DNA of 64,000 nt from Campylobacter concisus (GTDB lineage Bacteria > Campylobacterota > Campylobacteria > Campylobacterales > Campylobacteraceae), in NCBI GenBank assembly GCA_002092835.1, contig LVWL01000018.1:310001-374000 (forward strand). Direction: 5' to 3'. This document shows positions 26,968 through 36,119 of the stretch, in pieces. The notes beneath the pieces were generated by a model. The model did not search any database and had not been told where the DNA came from. It saw nothing but the letters and a program-made list of their open reading frames with translations. Every line of letters begins with the position of its first letter. Position 1 is the first letter of the stretch. The position numbers and the translations under genes were made by a program.

Positions 26968-27510
26968 ATGATTATATTTTTTAAAAGAATTTGCATTATT
27001 TTTATAATACTCTTACACTCTTTTTTGGCTCTTGTAGTTGATTATTCATTTCCACACTATGCAAATGTACAAATCACAGGTGGCGATGTCAAACGTATGG
27101 ACAAAGATGGTATCATCGATGCTAAAAATCCGGCTGATGGCCCTACCAGAGATGTTTATTTTATCTACACTAAAGATTCTAATAATTCAAATAAAGTCAT
27201 GGCTTATAGAAATGAAGATACTGCATGGGGATTTCCGTTTTATTTTAAATTTAACTCAGCTGATGTACAAGCCAAGGCTCAAGGCTTTGCAAATAGCGAT
27301 AAAAACGTAACTGTAAAATATTATGGATATAGAATTTCTATGCTTCAAGAATTTAGAAATGTCATCTCGCTAAAAGAAAGCGGCACTGATACTAGTTGGC
27401 CGGTAGCTAGCTATGTATTTTACTTTATCTTATTTATCTCGCTAATCATTTGGATAAGAAAGATAAATAAGGCCTTTAGACCAAAAATTAGTGAAAATTT
27501 AGAGAAATAG
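26968..27510 (+). CDS. DUF1523-family membrane protein
   Basis: A 180-residue protein with one N-terminal helix (about 8-24), a periplasmic beta domain and a C-terminal helix (about 146-164). The family hallmarks are VQITGGDVKRMDKDG, TRDVYFIYT, and YRNEDTAWGFPFYFKFNSADVQAKAQ. DUF1523 proteins have no assigned function. It follows norB by 71 bases, past a terminator, in the same direction, and AAAGGAAAG precedes the ATG. A link to NO metabolism is only suggested by position. Confidence 0.75.
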   Translation: MIIFFKRICIIFIILLHSFLALVVDYSFPHYANVQITGGDVKRMDKDGIIDAKNPADGPTRDVYFIYTKDSNNSNKVMAYRNEDTAWGFPFYFKFNSADVQAKAQGFANSDKNVTVKYYGYRISMLQEFRNVISLKESGTDTSWPVASYVFYFILFISLIIWIRKINKAFRPKISENLEK

Positions 27511-27552
27511 ATAGTATTTGTTTTAGCTATTTGATATTTTAAAAAAAAAATA

Positions 27553-27576
27553 AAAAGAGAGCTTTGTCCCTCTTTT
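27553..27576. terminator. Possible terminator between the DUF1523 gene and the relic
   Basis: AAAAGAG and CTCTTTT form a 7-base-pair stem with a 10-base loop after an A-rich run. Confidence 0.35.
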
Positions 27577-27580
27577 ATCC

Positions 27581-27900
27581 TTAAAAATTTCTAGTGCTAT
27601 CAAGTATTTTTAGCTCGTTCGCTCTGCTATGCTCCTCTACGCTTTCTCGGTCTATAAAATAAAATTCTACATCTAGATTATTTTTAAGAAAATCACCCGC
27701 TTTTTTATGGCATATAATTCTTTGCCTTGCCATTCATCATTTGTGACCTAGTTTAGTTCGCCAAGATATTCTTAAAATGGCTTACAGGGAATCCTTCTTG
27801 CATCTAGATCTATCTTACGCAAGGATATCTATTCTATTTTTGAAAATTTAAAGCCATTTGCTAGCGTATCAGTTTTTGCAACAAGATTTTTTAGATTTTA
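27581..27900 (-). pseudogene. Decayed gene remnant of unknown family
   Basis: On the minus strand one frame stays coherent from about 27894 to 27690 but carries three internal stops: LVAKTDTLANGFKFSKIE, stop, ISLRKIDLDARRIPCKPF, stop, EYLGELN, stop, VTNDEWQGKELYAIKK. At the A run near 27705 the frame shifts and continues as AGDFLKNNLDVEFYFIDRES through to ILDSTRNF and a stop at 27581. The amino acid composition and continuity look like a once-real protein of at least 100 residues. No start codon survives, and I cannot name the family. It fills most of an otherwise empty 446-base gap. Confidence 0.55.
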
Positions 27901-27928
27901 GAAAGAAAATTTATAGTGGATTGGCATA

Positions 27929-27958
27929 AATTTTAGGGGCAAAGCTGCCCCTAATTTT
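27929..27958 (-). terminator. Terminator of hpf
   Basis: TTAGGGGC (27933-27940) and GCCCCTAA (27947-27954) form an 8-base-pair stem, lengthened by flanking A/T pairs, directly after the hpf stop. Confidence 0.75.
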
Positions 27959-28484
27959 AGTAAAGACCGAAAGTTCCGTCTGTTCTTTTGTAGATCACAC
28001 GCATTTTTGCGTCAACATCGTTAAATACATAAAATTGTTTATCGCTTGATTTTAGTTTTTCAAGTGCTTCTTCGACCTCAAGTGGTTTATAAATTTCAAG
28101 TTCCATAGGTACGATCTCCTCGACACCTTCGATCTTTTCTTCTCCTATTCTTGAGCGAAATTCTTTGTCGTCAGCCTTGCCTTTAACAGTAAATTTCTTA
28201 TCATGCTCTCTTCTTAAAACTTTTGATGCTTTTTCGATAGCAAGATCGATCGCAGCGTAAAGATCTTTATCTTTTTGGCGAACGACTATGGTGTCTTTAT
28301 GGGCCATATTTAGAGAAAATTCTGCGTTAAAACCTTTTTTTCCTTGTTTTTCATCAGCTGCTACAACACATCTTACTGAGATGATGTCGAGATTGTATTT
28401 ACCAAGCGTATCAAAAGCGTCTTGGATATAGTTTTTGATTGGCTCTGTTAGCTCAAATTGTTTTCCTACAATGCTTATGTTCAT
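27957..28484 (-). CDS. hpf: Ribosome hibernation promoting factor, long form
   Basis: Long HPF dimerises 70S ribosomes into inactive 100S particles when growth stops. The 175-residue protein has the N-terminal S30AE domain (MNISIVGKQFELTEPIKNYI, DLYAAIDLAIEKASKVLRREHDKKF) and a C-terminal dimerisation domain (PLEVEEALEKLKSSDKQFYVFNDV, then VIYKRTDGTFGLY). The ATG at 28484 is preceded by AAAGGAGAT. It is a monocistronic gene with its own terminator. Confidence 0.93.
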   Translation of the reverse strand: MNISIVGKQFELTEPIKNYIQDAFDTLGKYNLDIISVRCVVAADEKQGKKGFNAEFSLNMAHKDTIVVRQKDKDLYAAIDLAIEKASKVLRREHDKKFTVKGKADDKEFRSRIGEEKIEGVEEIVPMELEIYKPLEVEEALEKLKSSDKQFYVFNDVDAKMRVIYKRTDGTFGLY

Positions 28485-28564
28485 CGTAATCTCCTTTATA
28501 GAAAGTAAGATGATTATAACACGCTAAAACTAAAAACAAATTAAACTAAAATCTTTATAAAATT

Positions 28565-28987
28565 TTAAAATTTCTGAAGAGTTCGTTTGTGAAAATTTAT
28601 AGGATTTGGCATTTTTTTATCTTTTGATGTTACAAAAACATCAAAGATCATGTTGCCAGTACTTGCGACTCCGTTTGTTCCTGGCATAATTGTCGGTGGA
28701 GTGCATATGCCGATATCGCCAAAGTAAGTTATTTTTACTTTAAAGTCGAACATATCGTTAAATTCTCCATCTACTTTATCTAAACATTTGTTTGAAAAAT
28801 CAGTTCTAAAAATTTCAAACATCGCATACTCTGCTGCTGCTTGAGCAACGAGTTGTGCTTGCTCCCTTAGATAAATTTCACTGCTTTGTCTAGCTGATGT
28901 GCTAGCTATCGAAAGGGCAAGAGTACTGATAGAAGCTGCTACAACTAGAAAAAATATCGCTGCTATTAACGTAAATCCTTTTCTCAT
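28565..28987 (-). CDS. MshP/GspK-like prepilin without Glu5
   Basis: A 140-residue protein starting MRKGFTLIAAIFFLVV. After the prepilin peptidase site Gly/Phe the residue at position 5 is Ala rather than the usual Glu, as in tip pseudopilins GspK and, by my recollection, MshP/PilX-type proteins. The first helix continues ALSIASTSARQSSEIYLREQAQLVAQAAAEYAMFE, which resembles MshP. The start at 28987 overlaps the previous prepilin stop (TAATG); the longer reading from 29011 is not supported. It is last of the four-gene operon headed by the giant protein at 34906. Confidence 0.65.
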   Translation of the reverse strand: MRKGFTLIAAIFFLVVAASISTLALSIASTSARQSSEIYLREQAQLVAQAAAEYAMFEIFRTDFSNKCLDKVDGEFNDMFDFKVKITYFGDIGICTPPTIMPGTNGVASTGNMIFDVFVTSKDKKMPNPINFHKRTLQKF

Positions 28988-30009
28988 TAATAAACCGCCT
29001 TTGATTTGCAAATGGTTATTTCTGATTTTTCTGCTTTAAGGCAGAGCTTTAGCGCGATGACTCCATTTTTTTCCGTGAAGACAAATCTTGTTACATGTTT
29101 AGCTAGCGTTGCACTTTCGGCTTTGATATCCTTTGTAGATGTTGAGCTAAATTTTTTAAAGCTTTCATTTAGCCATGGCCTATAATTGTAGTAAATTTTA
29201 AGGTCAAAAGAGCCGTTTTGTATATCCTCGGCACTTTGCTCAGCTGGTGCTATGGCAATGGCTGTATAGGCTAGTTTATACTGTTCTGAAATTTTTTTAT
29301 TTTTAAAATCATTTGAAATTTTAAGTGTGTCGATTGACTGTATGCCTACTTTTGCAATATCTAAGTGTCTTTGGTCTAAATTTTCTTGATAGCCAAAGCT
29401 ACTACCAACTCTATAAAGTATGCTAGAAAATATCGCTACTAAACCACCATTTTCATTATCGGCGTTTATACACCTAGAGCCGCTATTTACATCTTCTTCA
29501 TCGCTATCATTTTCGCAGGTCAAGTCCATTACGCCGTTTCTAAAAGCATCATTAAATTTGCTTCCAGGGCTTTTTAATCCATTTGCAACAGAGCTATTTG
29601 CAAGATCTACATATCCGCTATATATGCCTTCTTCGATGATAGGATCTCCGTTAGTATCATCTCCTTTGTATTCGTTGATACCATCAAATAGCTCATAAGC
29701 AGCTGGGATAAATTCTAAAATTTCAAAGTCACTACTTAAATTTACGCCACTATCATTTAGAGCTAGATAATCTCCATTTTTTTTCCTGGCGATAACGCTT
29801 TGTTTGATTCTGTGGCTAAGTAGCATTGAAATTTGCTCAAGAGCGATTTCACTTTGTGTTTCTAGTTCGTTTATTACTTTGCTTTGAAAATAGTTTTGAT
29901 ATAAATTCATAAGCGTGTTAAAGCTCATAAGTGAGATAACACCAAGTACGGTGATGACTATTATTAGCTCAATTAATGTAAAAGCTTTTTTTGTTTTTTT
30001 CATTTCCAT
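28987..30009 (-). CDS. MshO/PulJ-like prepilin
   Basis: A 340-residue type IV prepilin-like protein. The leader is short (MEMKKTKKA), with cleavage before FTLIELIIVITVLGVISLM and the canonical Glu5. Next comes an amphipathic helix (SEIALEQISMLLSHRIKQSV) and a large C-terminal globular domain with a Cys pair region (CENDSDEEDVNSGSRC) that may form a disulfide or calcium site. The layout resembles MshO and PulJ minor pilins. It overlaps the genes on both sides, so all are made from one transcript. Confidence 0.72.
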   Translation of the reverse strand: MEMKKTKKAFTLIELIIVITVLGVISLMSFNTLMNLYQNYFQSKVINELETQSEIALEQISMLLSHRIKQSVIARKKNGDYLALNDSGVNLSSDFEILEFIPAAYELFDGINEYKGDDTNGDPIIEEGIYSGYVDLANSSVANGLKSPGSKFNDAFRNGVMDLTCENDSDEEDVNSGSRCINADNENGGLVAIFSSILYRVGSSFGYQENLDQRHLDIAKVGIQSIDTLKISNDFKNKKISEQYKLAYTAIAIAPAEQSAEDIQNGSFDLKIYYNYRPWLNESFKKFSSTSTKDIKAESATLAKHVTRFVFTEKNGVIALKLCLKAEKSEITICKSKAVY

Positions 30010-30695
30010 TCTTTTACACTTAGAGTACTGCTTTCACCTATATTAAAGGCATATCCATAAAGTACGCTTTTGCTCTCTTTTGTAGTTTTCATAGTCGTAT
30101 CTAGCTTTATTTGTAAAACGTCGTTATCGTTTAAAGGAGTGCTAACTACAAATTTATCAGCTCCATTTGTTATAGTTGGAGTCGTCTCTGTATCTATGAT
30201 AAAGTCGCGTTTAGTAGTGCTAGCAGTTGGTGAGATGGATTTTTGAGTATTGAAATTTTTGATAGATTTTACTTTAAAATTTACGCTTTTGATTGATTCT
30301 GGAAGCTTTGAATCACTAGGCCTTGTGGCACATGCAGATGAATTTTGCACCGGATATGCAAGTATCCTATGTCCTTCACCTTTTACACCGCTTTTTTCAT
30401 AAAAATCCGGATTTGCCCCTTGGTCGCAGATAATAAGAGGAAAAATTATAGCCTCTTGAGTCGTTATGGATGATGGCATGGTATTTTTACCGGCTATTAA
30501 GACTTGATCGCTAAATGGTGCTTTTAATATTAATGACATATAAGTTTTAGCATTCATTAGTCCTTCTTGCATTAAGGACTGCTCGCTTAAATTTGAAGTA
30601 GTTCTTACTGCTAGTGGCAAGCTTGCACTTACTATGGCTACTACAAGCACTGACAAGATAAGCTCTATCAATGAAAAGCCACCTCTTTTTACCAC
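30000..30695 (-). CDS. MshD/PulI-like prepilin
   Basis: A 231-residue prepilin with GTG start and GGAGA ribosome site. The leader MVKRGG is followed by FSLIELILSVLVVAIVSASL, with Glu5 present. The C-terminal part is beta-rich and contains CDQGANPDFYEKSG. It starts inside the last 7 bases of the giant-protein gene and ends inside the next prepilin gene. Size and N-terminus fit the MshD/PulI/PilV group of minor pilins; the family choice is by resemblance, not alignment. Confidence 0.7.
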   Translation of the reverse strand: MVKRGGFSLIELILSVLVVAIVSASLPLAVRTTSNLSEQSLMQEGLMNAKTYMSLILKAPFSDQVLIAGKNTMPSSITTQEAIIFPLIICDQGANPDFYEKSGVKGEGHRILAYPVQNSSACATRPSDSKLPESIKSVNFKVKSIKNFNTQKSISPTASTTKRDFIIDTETTPTITNGADKFVVSTPLNDNDVLQIKLDTTMKTTKESKSVLYGYAFNIGESSTLSVKEWK

Positions 30696-33600
30696 TCTAT
30701 TCTCCTGTTTGTCTTATCGCTTATATCTAGGTTACTATCACTATTTGATTTTACTCCTATAAAACCTCCAACTGCACCGCTTGTCTTATCTTCTATATTA
30801 TTGCTCTTTAGGACTTTACCAGCCCATTCGCCATTTGGTACTAGAAAATTTAGATTGAAATTATTTGTTTCAGGTTTCTCATCAAATTCACTATAAAGAA
30901 GCCAACTAGGTGCTCTCATTTTAGCCACATCAGTAACTGCTGACGGGTTTCTTATAAAAATTATCTGCTCGCCATTGCTTATACTGCTTACATCATTTCT
31001 TAAAACAGTACCGCTGTAAGTGTTTGTAAAGCTAAAGTCGTGATAGTTAAGTACTCCTGCGCTATGTTTTGGATTGGTAGCCCAAAATGGTGCAGCTGGA
31101 AAGTCTTGCCATAGTTTGCCATTATCTTTCATATAGATATTTTTATTGCATCCATCGCAGTAGGCACCATAATAAATTTTGGCATAAAAGCCACTATAAA
31201 GCCCTTCATAAAATGGTGCATAAACCCTACCAAAGTAAAATTTTGCCGTTGTTTCTGTTGCTGGTTTTTCATATTTTTTTACTGTATCGGTGCTATCTGA
31301 CATGCCACTAAAACTAAAATCATTACTTGAAATAGTAAAAGGATTTTTAGCATGATTTACTTTTCTTTCAAAATTAAAATATACTTCACCTTTGCCTACG
31401 CCATTTACAAAAGTGTTTTTCTCTACATAAAATGTTGATTTTGTAGCACTTGGATCTATTGCTTTTCTAGTATTTGAGCCAGGAATTTCAAAAAATAAAA
31501 TTTCTTCATTTGCTTTTGCTAATGTACCGGCATTGCCATCATTATCTGTAAAATTTAAAGGAACTCTATCTAGCTTTATATCAAAGTTCATATTCTTTGC
31601 ATAGCAATCTTCATTATAAAGTTTTGCAGGGTCATCGTTAAACAACCTAGCAGTTACTTCAAAGTCAAGCTTTGCTTTTTGTATGCCTTCATTATCAAGG
31701 TATGTTATATCGTTATCTTTTGTTATCTTTAACTTGCTTATTTGTATATCTTTTGGTCTAAATAAATAATCTCTATTACCTTCTAGCTTTATATTGCATC
31801 CGATTCTTCCTTCTTGAGCAGTGTCTTGTGATGGATCGTTGCTAATTGAGTTTTTTACACAATCATCAGCTCTTGATGGTGTATGTTGATCAGTTGCTGT
31901 ATAGTCTTTGTCTAATACATAAAAATATGTATCACCTATATCCGAGTAAGAAAAGCCAACAGGCCCACTTGATGTGTGACGGAAAATTTTACCCAATGCT
32001 TTATTTGGATCGTTAAAATCTACGCTTAGTTTGTTCTCGCTCTCTATAATGCTAGGATCGCAAGTCGCACTATATGCTGGTACAAGTTTTATCTCTCCAT
32101 TTGAGCCACTTATGTTATTTATATAACCATTTGCTAAGCCACTATCAAGAGGTTTCATAGCCGCAAGAGCAATGTTGTTATAGGCTTTGCCGCCTATTAA
32201 AACATTGTTATTATTGATCGTATTCTTGTCAGTATCCCATAGCCTAAAGTGACTTGGTCTTATGGCAAAATCATCTAATTTTTCGCATTCAACCTTTGTA
32301 GTATTTGTCACTGGATCAAGATGAGAAATTCTAAATTTTACGCTTTTATAGGCTCTATTAATACTAATGCCTGACAACAAAATATCAGTTACGCCATTAA
32401 ATGTTATATCTTGTTCATATAAATTTGTTGGAGCATTGCAAGACTCGACCAACTCTACTTTTACATCCACTGGAGCATCTGGTACTTTTTTATTGCCATC
32501 TGTATCATAGTTCGTGATATAGACATTAAATGGCGTAGAAACGATTTTAGTTAGAAGTCTATTTTTAAATTTAGCTTTAAAAGTTGCCGAGCCATCGTCT
32601 TGTCTATTGCTTGCGACGAAATTATTTGGACTGGCACTAACGCCTAAAGTAATGTTGTAGTTTTGATTGCTGCATCTTCTTATATATGTGTCATAGGGCT
32701 GTAAATTTATATCAGCATTAGCAACTGTGGCTTTGTAACTATTTGGCTCAAATTTAGACTTAAGGGTCGTCTCATATATGGCATAAGCGTAGTTACCTTG
32801 ATGAATTAGCATTTCTCCACCCTTATTTGCAGCAGCACCTTGTCCTAAATAAAAAGTTAAGTCGCTTCCGCTTAATTGCTGCAAGCCTGTGTTGTCGTTA
32901 TAGTGTACCTGTCCTGACATAGTAAGTAGATCACTAGGTCCTTGCGATGCTTTATCTGCGTATATGTAAGTTGAGTTTGGATTATAAATTTGGCTTGGAT
33001 CTATTGTAGCTTTTAGTGCAAAGTCTTGGGCAGCTTCATTAGTATTGTTTGTAACTTCAACGAAAGTTTTTAAAATAGTATTTGCTGGCACTACTGTCGG
33101 GGTATTTTCCTGCACCTTTGTAAAAGTACTATCGCTAGGTTTTTTTGCATAAATATATTCCATATAGCAAACATCTGGTTTATATATACGGGTAGAAAAG
33201 CCTACCATAGCCAAATTTATACGGTCAGCGCTTACAACATTAGCACTGCCTGAATTTTTAATTGTTGTAACTGTAAATTTTATATCTGCTTCTTTTTGGG
33301 AATGTGACATTTTGTCTGATATATCAAATATATCTAAGTCTGCTTGAGAGTGAAATTTTTTGCCTAGATTTATAGGTTGTCCAAATTTTGTCATGGTTGA
33401 GTTAAATTGATCACCTTTTGCATTGTATTTGCTGGTTATACTCAGATAGCTACCTTCGTTTTCTATTTCAATATTCTCACCTTTTGTTTCTGGCTTTCCA
33501 CCAAAAGAAAACATTGTAAGCGTAGCATTTATATCGCCTGCTTTTGGTGTATAGATATTTTCAAATTTTACATCTACGGTTGAGCTCTTTACAGTACCAA

Positions 33601-34906
33601 ATGGATCGCTTGACTTCATCCAGTCTGCTGCAAGTCTTTCTAGTCCATCAAATATACTAACAAGTTTTGGCTCTATATTGTTTGCTGCGGCAGTTTTATC
33701 ATCAAAGTCATAAATGATGACCAAACTCCAAGCTGCAAATTGTGGTGCGATGGATTGTATCCAGTAGCCATTTTGTCCTTGGACTGGCGAAAACAGCAGT
33801 GTGCCGTATGTTTTTTTTAATTTTCTATTAGTGGAATTGTTTACCTTATATATGCCATCATTTGGGTCTATAAATTCATCACTAAAGGGAATCGTAGTTG
33901 ATCTGATATTGCCAGCATAAAATGTCCTATCTGACTCACTAGTACCAAGAGAGTCTCTAACTATATCTGTTACATCAGCACTTGCTACATATTGGTAGTT
34001 TATTCCAGCCTTTACATAGTAGCTATTAGACTCGTTTTGATTATATGATTCAAGAGTCATTGATTTTGGTTTATACTCACTAAATGAGCCAAACCAAAAG
34101 ACATCTTTTGGATCAGCATCTATTGTAATTATATTTTTTCCAGGAGCTTTAAAATCAATCCTGCTATATCCTTTTATGTAATTTAAGGCGCTTACATATA
34201 AATTTGACCCAAGATTTTTTATTGCCCAGTTTTGATAAAGAGAGCCACCCCAGTAAAGTCTGGCATAGACCACATTTTTACCTTTTAAATTATTTTGTAT
34301 AAAGGTATTTTTCTCACTAAAATCAAATGTGGAAGAGGATGAATTTTGACAATAAGGATACTTGCTAGGATTATAAATATATGTTTTTTGACAAAGCGTG
34401 TAATTACTAGACGTAAAACTACCAGTATTTAAAAATATTCTATCGGCTGTAGATGATGTTTTTGTTACGTTAGATGGATCTGGAACAAAATTATATCCAG
34501 TGTATTGCGGAATCATAATAGTAGCACCAATGGTAGCTATATCGCCATTTACTCTGGTATTTAGATTGCCATTTATTGATCTTTGTCTTAAGCCTTTAGA
34601 GTGATCATCCCACATACCTATTAGTGATCGTTGATTCCATGGAGAAAATTGCTCAACGTAAATATGATAGTGGTCTTGTGCTAAACCTGAAGAAAAGCTA
34701 TTGGTATCTATCGTCCAAGTTCTATCAGATTTTCTTATACAATGTGGGATATTTTTAGAAGAGTTGTCTTGATACTCTTCAGCGTCTATAAAGCAAGAAT
34801 AATTTGCTCCACTACAACCAATAGATGCTGCTTCTGCTGTCGTACAAGCTCTGGGTGCACAAAAACCAAACGTGACAATAAAACAGAGTAAGTATGCTAT
34901 CTTCAC
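30689..34906 (-). CDS. Giant exported protein resembling MshQ (DUF6701-like)
   Basis: About 1405 residues, beginning at GTG 34906 (TAGAGGAT upstream) with signal peptide MKIAYLLCFIVTFGFC. The N-terminal third has an ARLYWGGSLYQNW region and DITATIDADP-like strands typical of large surface proteins. The middle holds repeated beta modules, and the stretch from about residue 890 contains DDFAIRPSHFRLWD and later FYFGRVYAPFYEGLYSGFYAKIYYGAYCDGCNK, which resemble the DUF6701 part of MshQ. There is no transmembrane helix after the signal and no von Willebrand A domain that would mark PilY1. It heads an operon with three prepilin genes, so a tip or adhesin role on a pilus or pseudopilus is likely. 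Confidence 0.65.
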   Translation of the reverse strand: MKIAYLLCFIVTFGFCAPRACTTAEAASIGCSGANYSCFIDAEEYQDNSSKNIPHCIRKSDRTWTIDTNSFSSGLAQDHYHIYVEQFSPWNQRSLIGMWDDHSKGLRQRSINGNLNTRVNGDIATIGATIMIPQYTGYNFVPDPSNVTKTSSTADRIFLNTGSFTSSNYTLCQKTYIYNPSKYPYCQNSSSSTFDFSEKNTFIQNNLKGKNVVYARLYWGGSLYQNWAIKNLGSNLYVSALNYIKGYSRIDFKAPGKNIITIDADPKDVFWFGSFSEYKPKSMTLESYNQNESNSYYVKAGINYQYVASADVTDIVRDSLGTSESDRTFYAGNIRSTTIPFSDEFIDPNDGIYKVNNSTNRKLKKTYGTLLFSPVQGQNGYWIQSIAPQFAAWSLVIIYDFDDKTAAANNIEPKLVSIFDGLERLAADWMKSSDPFGTVKSSTVDVKFENIYTPKAGDINATLTMFSFGGKPETKGENIEIENEGSYLSITSKYNAKGDQFNSTMTKFGQPINLGKKFHSQADLDIFDISDKMSHSQKEADIKFTVTTIKNSGSANVVSADRINLAMVGFSTRIYKPDVCYMEYIYAKKPSDSTFTKVQENTPTVVPANTILKTFVEVTNNTNEAAQDFALKATIDPSQIYNPNSTYIYADKASQGPSDLLTMSGQVHYNDNTGLQQLSGSDLTFYLGQGAAANKGGEMLIHQGNYAYAIYETTLKSKFEPNSYKATVANADINLQPYDTYIRRCSNQNYNITLGVSASPNNFVASNRQDDGSATFKAKFKNRLLTKIVSTPFNVYITNYDTDGNKKVPDAPVDVKVELVESCNAPTNLYEQDITFNGVTDILLSGISINRAYKSVKFRISHLDPVTNTTKVECEKLDDFAIRPSHFRLWDTDKNTINNNNVLIGGKAYNNIALAAMKPLDSGLANGYINNISGSNGEIKLVPAYSATCDPSIIESENKLSVDFNDPNKALGKIFRHTSSGPVGFSYSDIGDTYFYVLDKDYTATDQHTPSRADDCVKNSISNDPSQDTAQEGRIGCNIKLEGNRDYLFRPKDIQISKLKITKDNDITYLDNEGIQKAKLDFEVTARLFNDDPAKLYNEDCYAKNMNFDIKLDRVPLNFTDNDGNAGTLAKANEEILFFEIPGSNTRKAIDPSATKSTFYVEKNTFVNGVGKGEVYFNFERKVNHAKNPFTISSNDFSFSGMSDSTDTVKKYEKPATETTAKFYFGRVYAPFYEGLYSGFYAKIYYGAYCDGCNKNIYMKDNGKLWQDFPAAPFWATNPKHSAGVLNYHDFSFTNTYSGTVLRNDVSSISNGEQIIFIRNPSAVTDVAKMRAPSWLLYSEFDEKPETNNFNLNFLVPNGEWAGKVLKSNNIEDKTSGAVGGFIGVKSNSDSNLDISDKTNRRIEW

Positions 34907-34950
34907 AACAAATCCTCTAAATAACAATAAAAAATCTCTCCTTAGATTTT

Positions 34951-34964
34951 CTAAAAGCTTTTAG
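34951..34964. promoter_or_regulatory. Palindrome between fliW and the giant-protein gene
   Basis: CTAAAAGCTTTTAG is a perfect 14-base palindrome just downstream of the fliW stop on the minus strand, in a 61-base gap. It could be an operator for the pilin operon or a weak fliW terminator. Confidence 0.3.
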
Positions 34965-34967
34965 CTA

Positions 34968-35351
34968 CTATTTTTGTATAAAATTTTCTATCATTTCAGC
35001 TTGCCCATACTGAGGATATTTGGCAATGTCTAAAACGACTTGAGATAAGGTCATGTTGTCCATATTGCAAACGATAGGAGCTATAAAATTTACAGTTGAT
35101 TTTTCAAGCGGGAGTGCAACAACGATAATGTTATAAATTCTGAGTTGAGAGCTTTCTTTAATCTCCATAAGATCTTCATAATAGCTTGGAATATCGAATT
35201 CGTAGCTTCTTAATGCAAAAGGATTTATCATTGTAAAAGATGTCTCATCATCTTTGCTTGCTAGCTTAACAAAAAATTTATCAAGTTCAATTAACGCCAT
35301 CGTCTTGATATGCTCAAAGCCTAAAATAGGGCTTTTAACACTAAAAATCAT
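34968..35351 (-). CDS. fliW: Flagellar assembly factor FliW
   Basis: FliW binds flagellin in the cytoplasm and antagonises CsrA, tuning flagellin translation. The 127-residue beta-barrel protein begins [18 protein letters not shown] and contains [17 protein letters not shown] and [21 protein letters not shown], the typical FliW blocks (the second usually reads NLxAPIxxN). AGGAG precedes the ATG. It is divergent from bamD. Confidence 0.9.
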   Translation of the reverse strand: MIFSVKSPILGFEHIKTMALIELDKFFVKLASKDDETSFTMINPFALRSYEFDIPSYYEDLMEIKESSQLRIYNIIVVALPLEKSTVNFIAPIVCNMDNMTLSQVVLDIAKYPQYGQAEMIENFIQK

Positions 35352-35463
35352 ACTAACTCCTGTTTTGTAAAATTGCTGTATTTTATCATAGTTTTAAAAA
35401 ATTTATACAAAAATAATGCCAAAAAATGTAGAATACGAGGATTTAAATTTTTTAAGGAAAAGC

Positions 35464-36111
35464 ATGAAAAGATTTTCTAAATTTCTAGCAGTCGTAGCTC
35501 TTTTAGGGCTTTTTAGTGGTTGTGCTGAAAAATACACCGAACTTTACAATCTAACTCCAGATGAGTGGTACGCTCAGGTCATCGCTGACATCAAAGATGG
35601 CGATCTGGAGTCAGCTGATAAACACTACGTTTCAATGGCTAGCGAGCACGTTGCAAGCCCGCTTTTGGAGCAGATTTTACTCATCCTTGCCCAAGCTCAC
35701 GCAAATGACGAAGAGTATCTCATGGCAAATCACTATCTTGACGAGTACATCAAAAGATATGGTGACAACGGTCCAAAAACAGAGTTTGCTCAGTATCTAA
35801 AGATAAAAGCAAATTTTGACTCATTTACTCAGCCAAACCGCAACCAAAAGCTTATGGAAGATAGCGTAACAGAGATCGAGAAATTTCTTTATATGTATCC
35901 AAATACTGAATATAAGCCACTTATTGAGACTATGCTTATTAAATTCAAACTCGCGCTTTACTTCCTAGATATGCAAATAGCTGATCTTTACAATAGGACT
36001 GGTCGTGATGTTTCGGCCAAAATTTACGAGCAAAAACTTGAAGAGTCACCGTTTAGAAATTCTGACCTTATCAAGCCTGATGTAGCATGGTATAGAAAAC
36101 TATTTGAATAG
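35464..36111 (+). CDS. bamD: Outer membrane assembly lipoprotein BamD
   Basis: A 215-residue lipoprotein of the BAM complex that inserts outer-membrane beta-barrels. Signal and lipobox: [20 protein letters not shown] (Cys20). The mature part is built from TPR-like helices, including [32 protein letters not shown] and [14 protein letters not shown] use the ATG at 35464 (AAGGAAAAGC upstream) rather than the longer frame at 35416. lon follows 8 bases later. Confidence 0.92.
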   Translation: MKRFSKFLAVVALLGLFSGCAEKYTELYNLTPDEWYAQVIADIKDGDLESADKHYVSMASEHVASPLLEQILLILAQAHANDEEYLMANHYLDEYIKRYGDNGPKTEFAQYLKIKANFDSFTQPNRNQKLMEDSVTEIEKFLYMYPNTEYKPLIETMLIKFKLALYFLDMQIADLYNRTGRDVSAKIYEQKLEESPFRNSDLIKPDVAWYRKLFE

Positions 36112-36119
36112 GAGAAATT

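Noticed and set aside
29420..29698. Plus-strand ORF opposite the MshO-like prepilin
   Set aside because: A shadow of a well-supported prepilin gene on the other strand.
30689..34906. PilY1 identity for the giant protein
   Set aside because: No von Willebrand A domain and no PilY1 C-terminal propeller motif; the blocks look more like MshQ.
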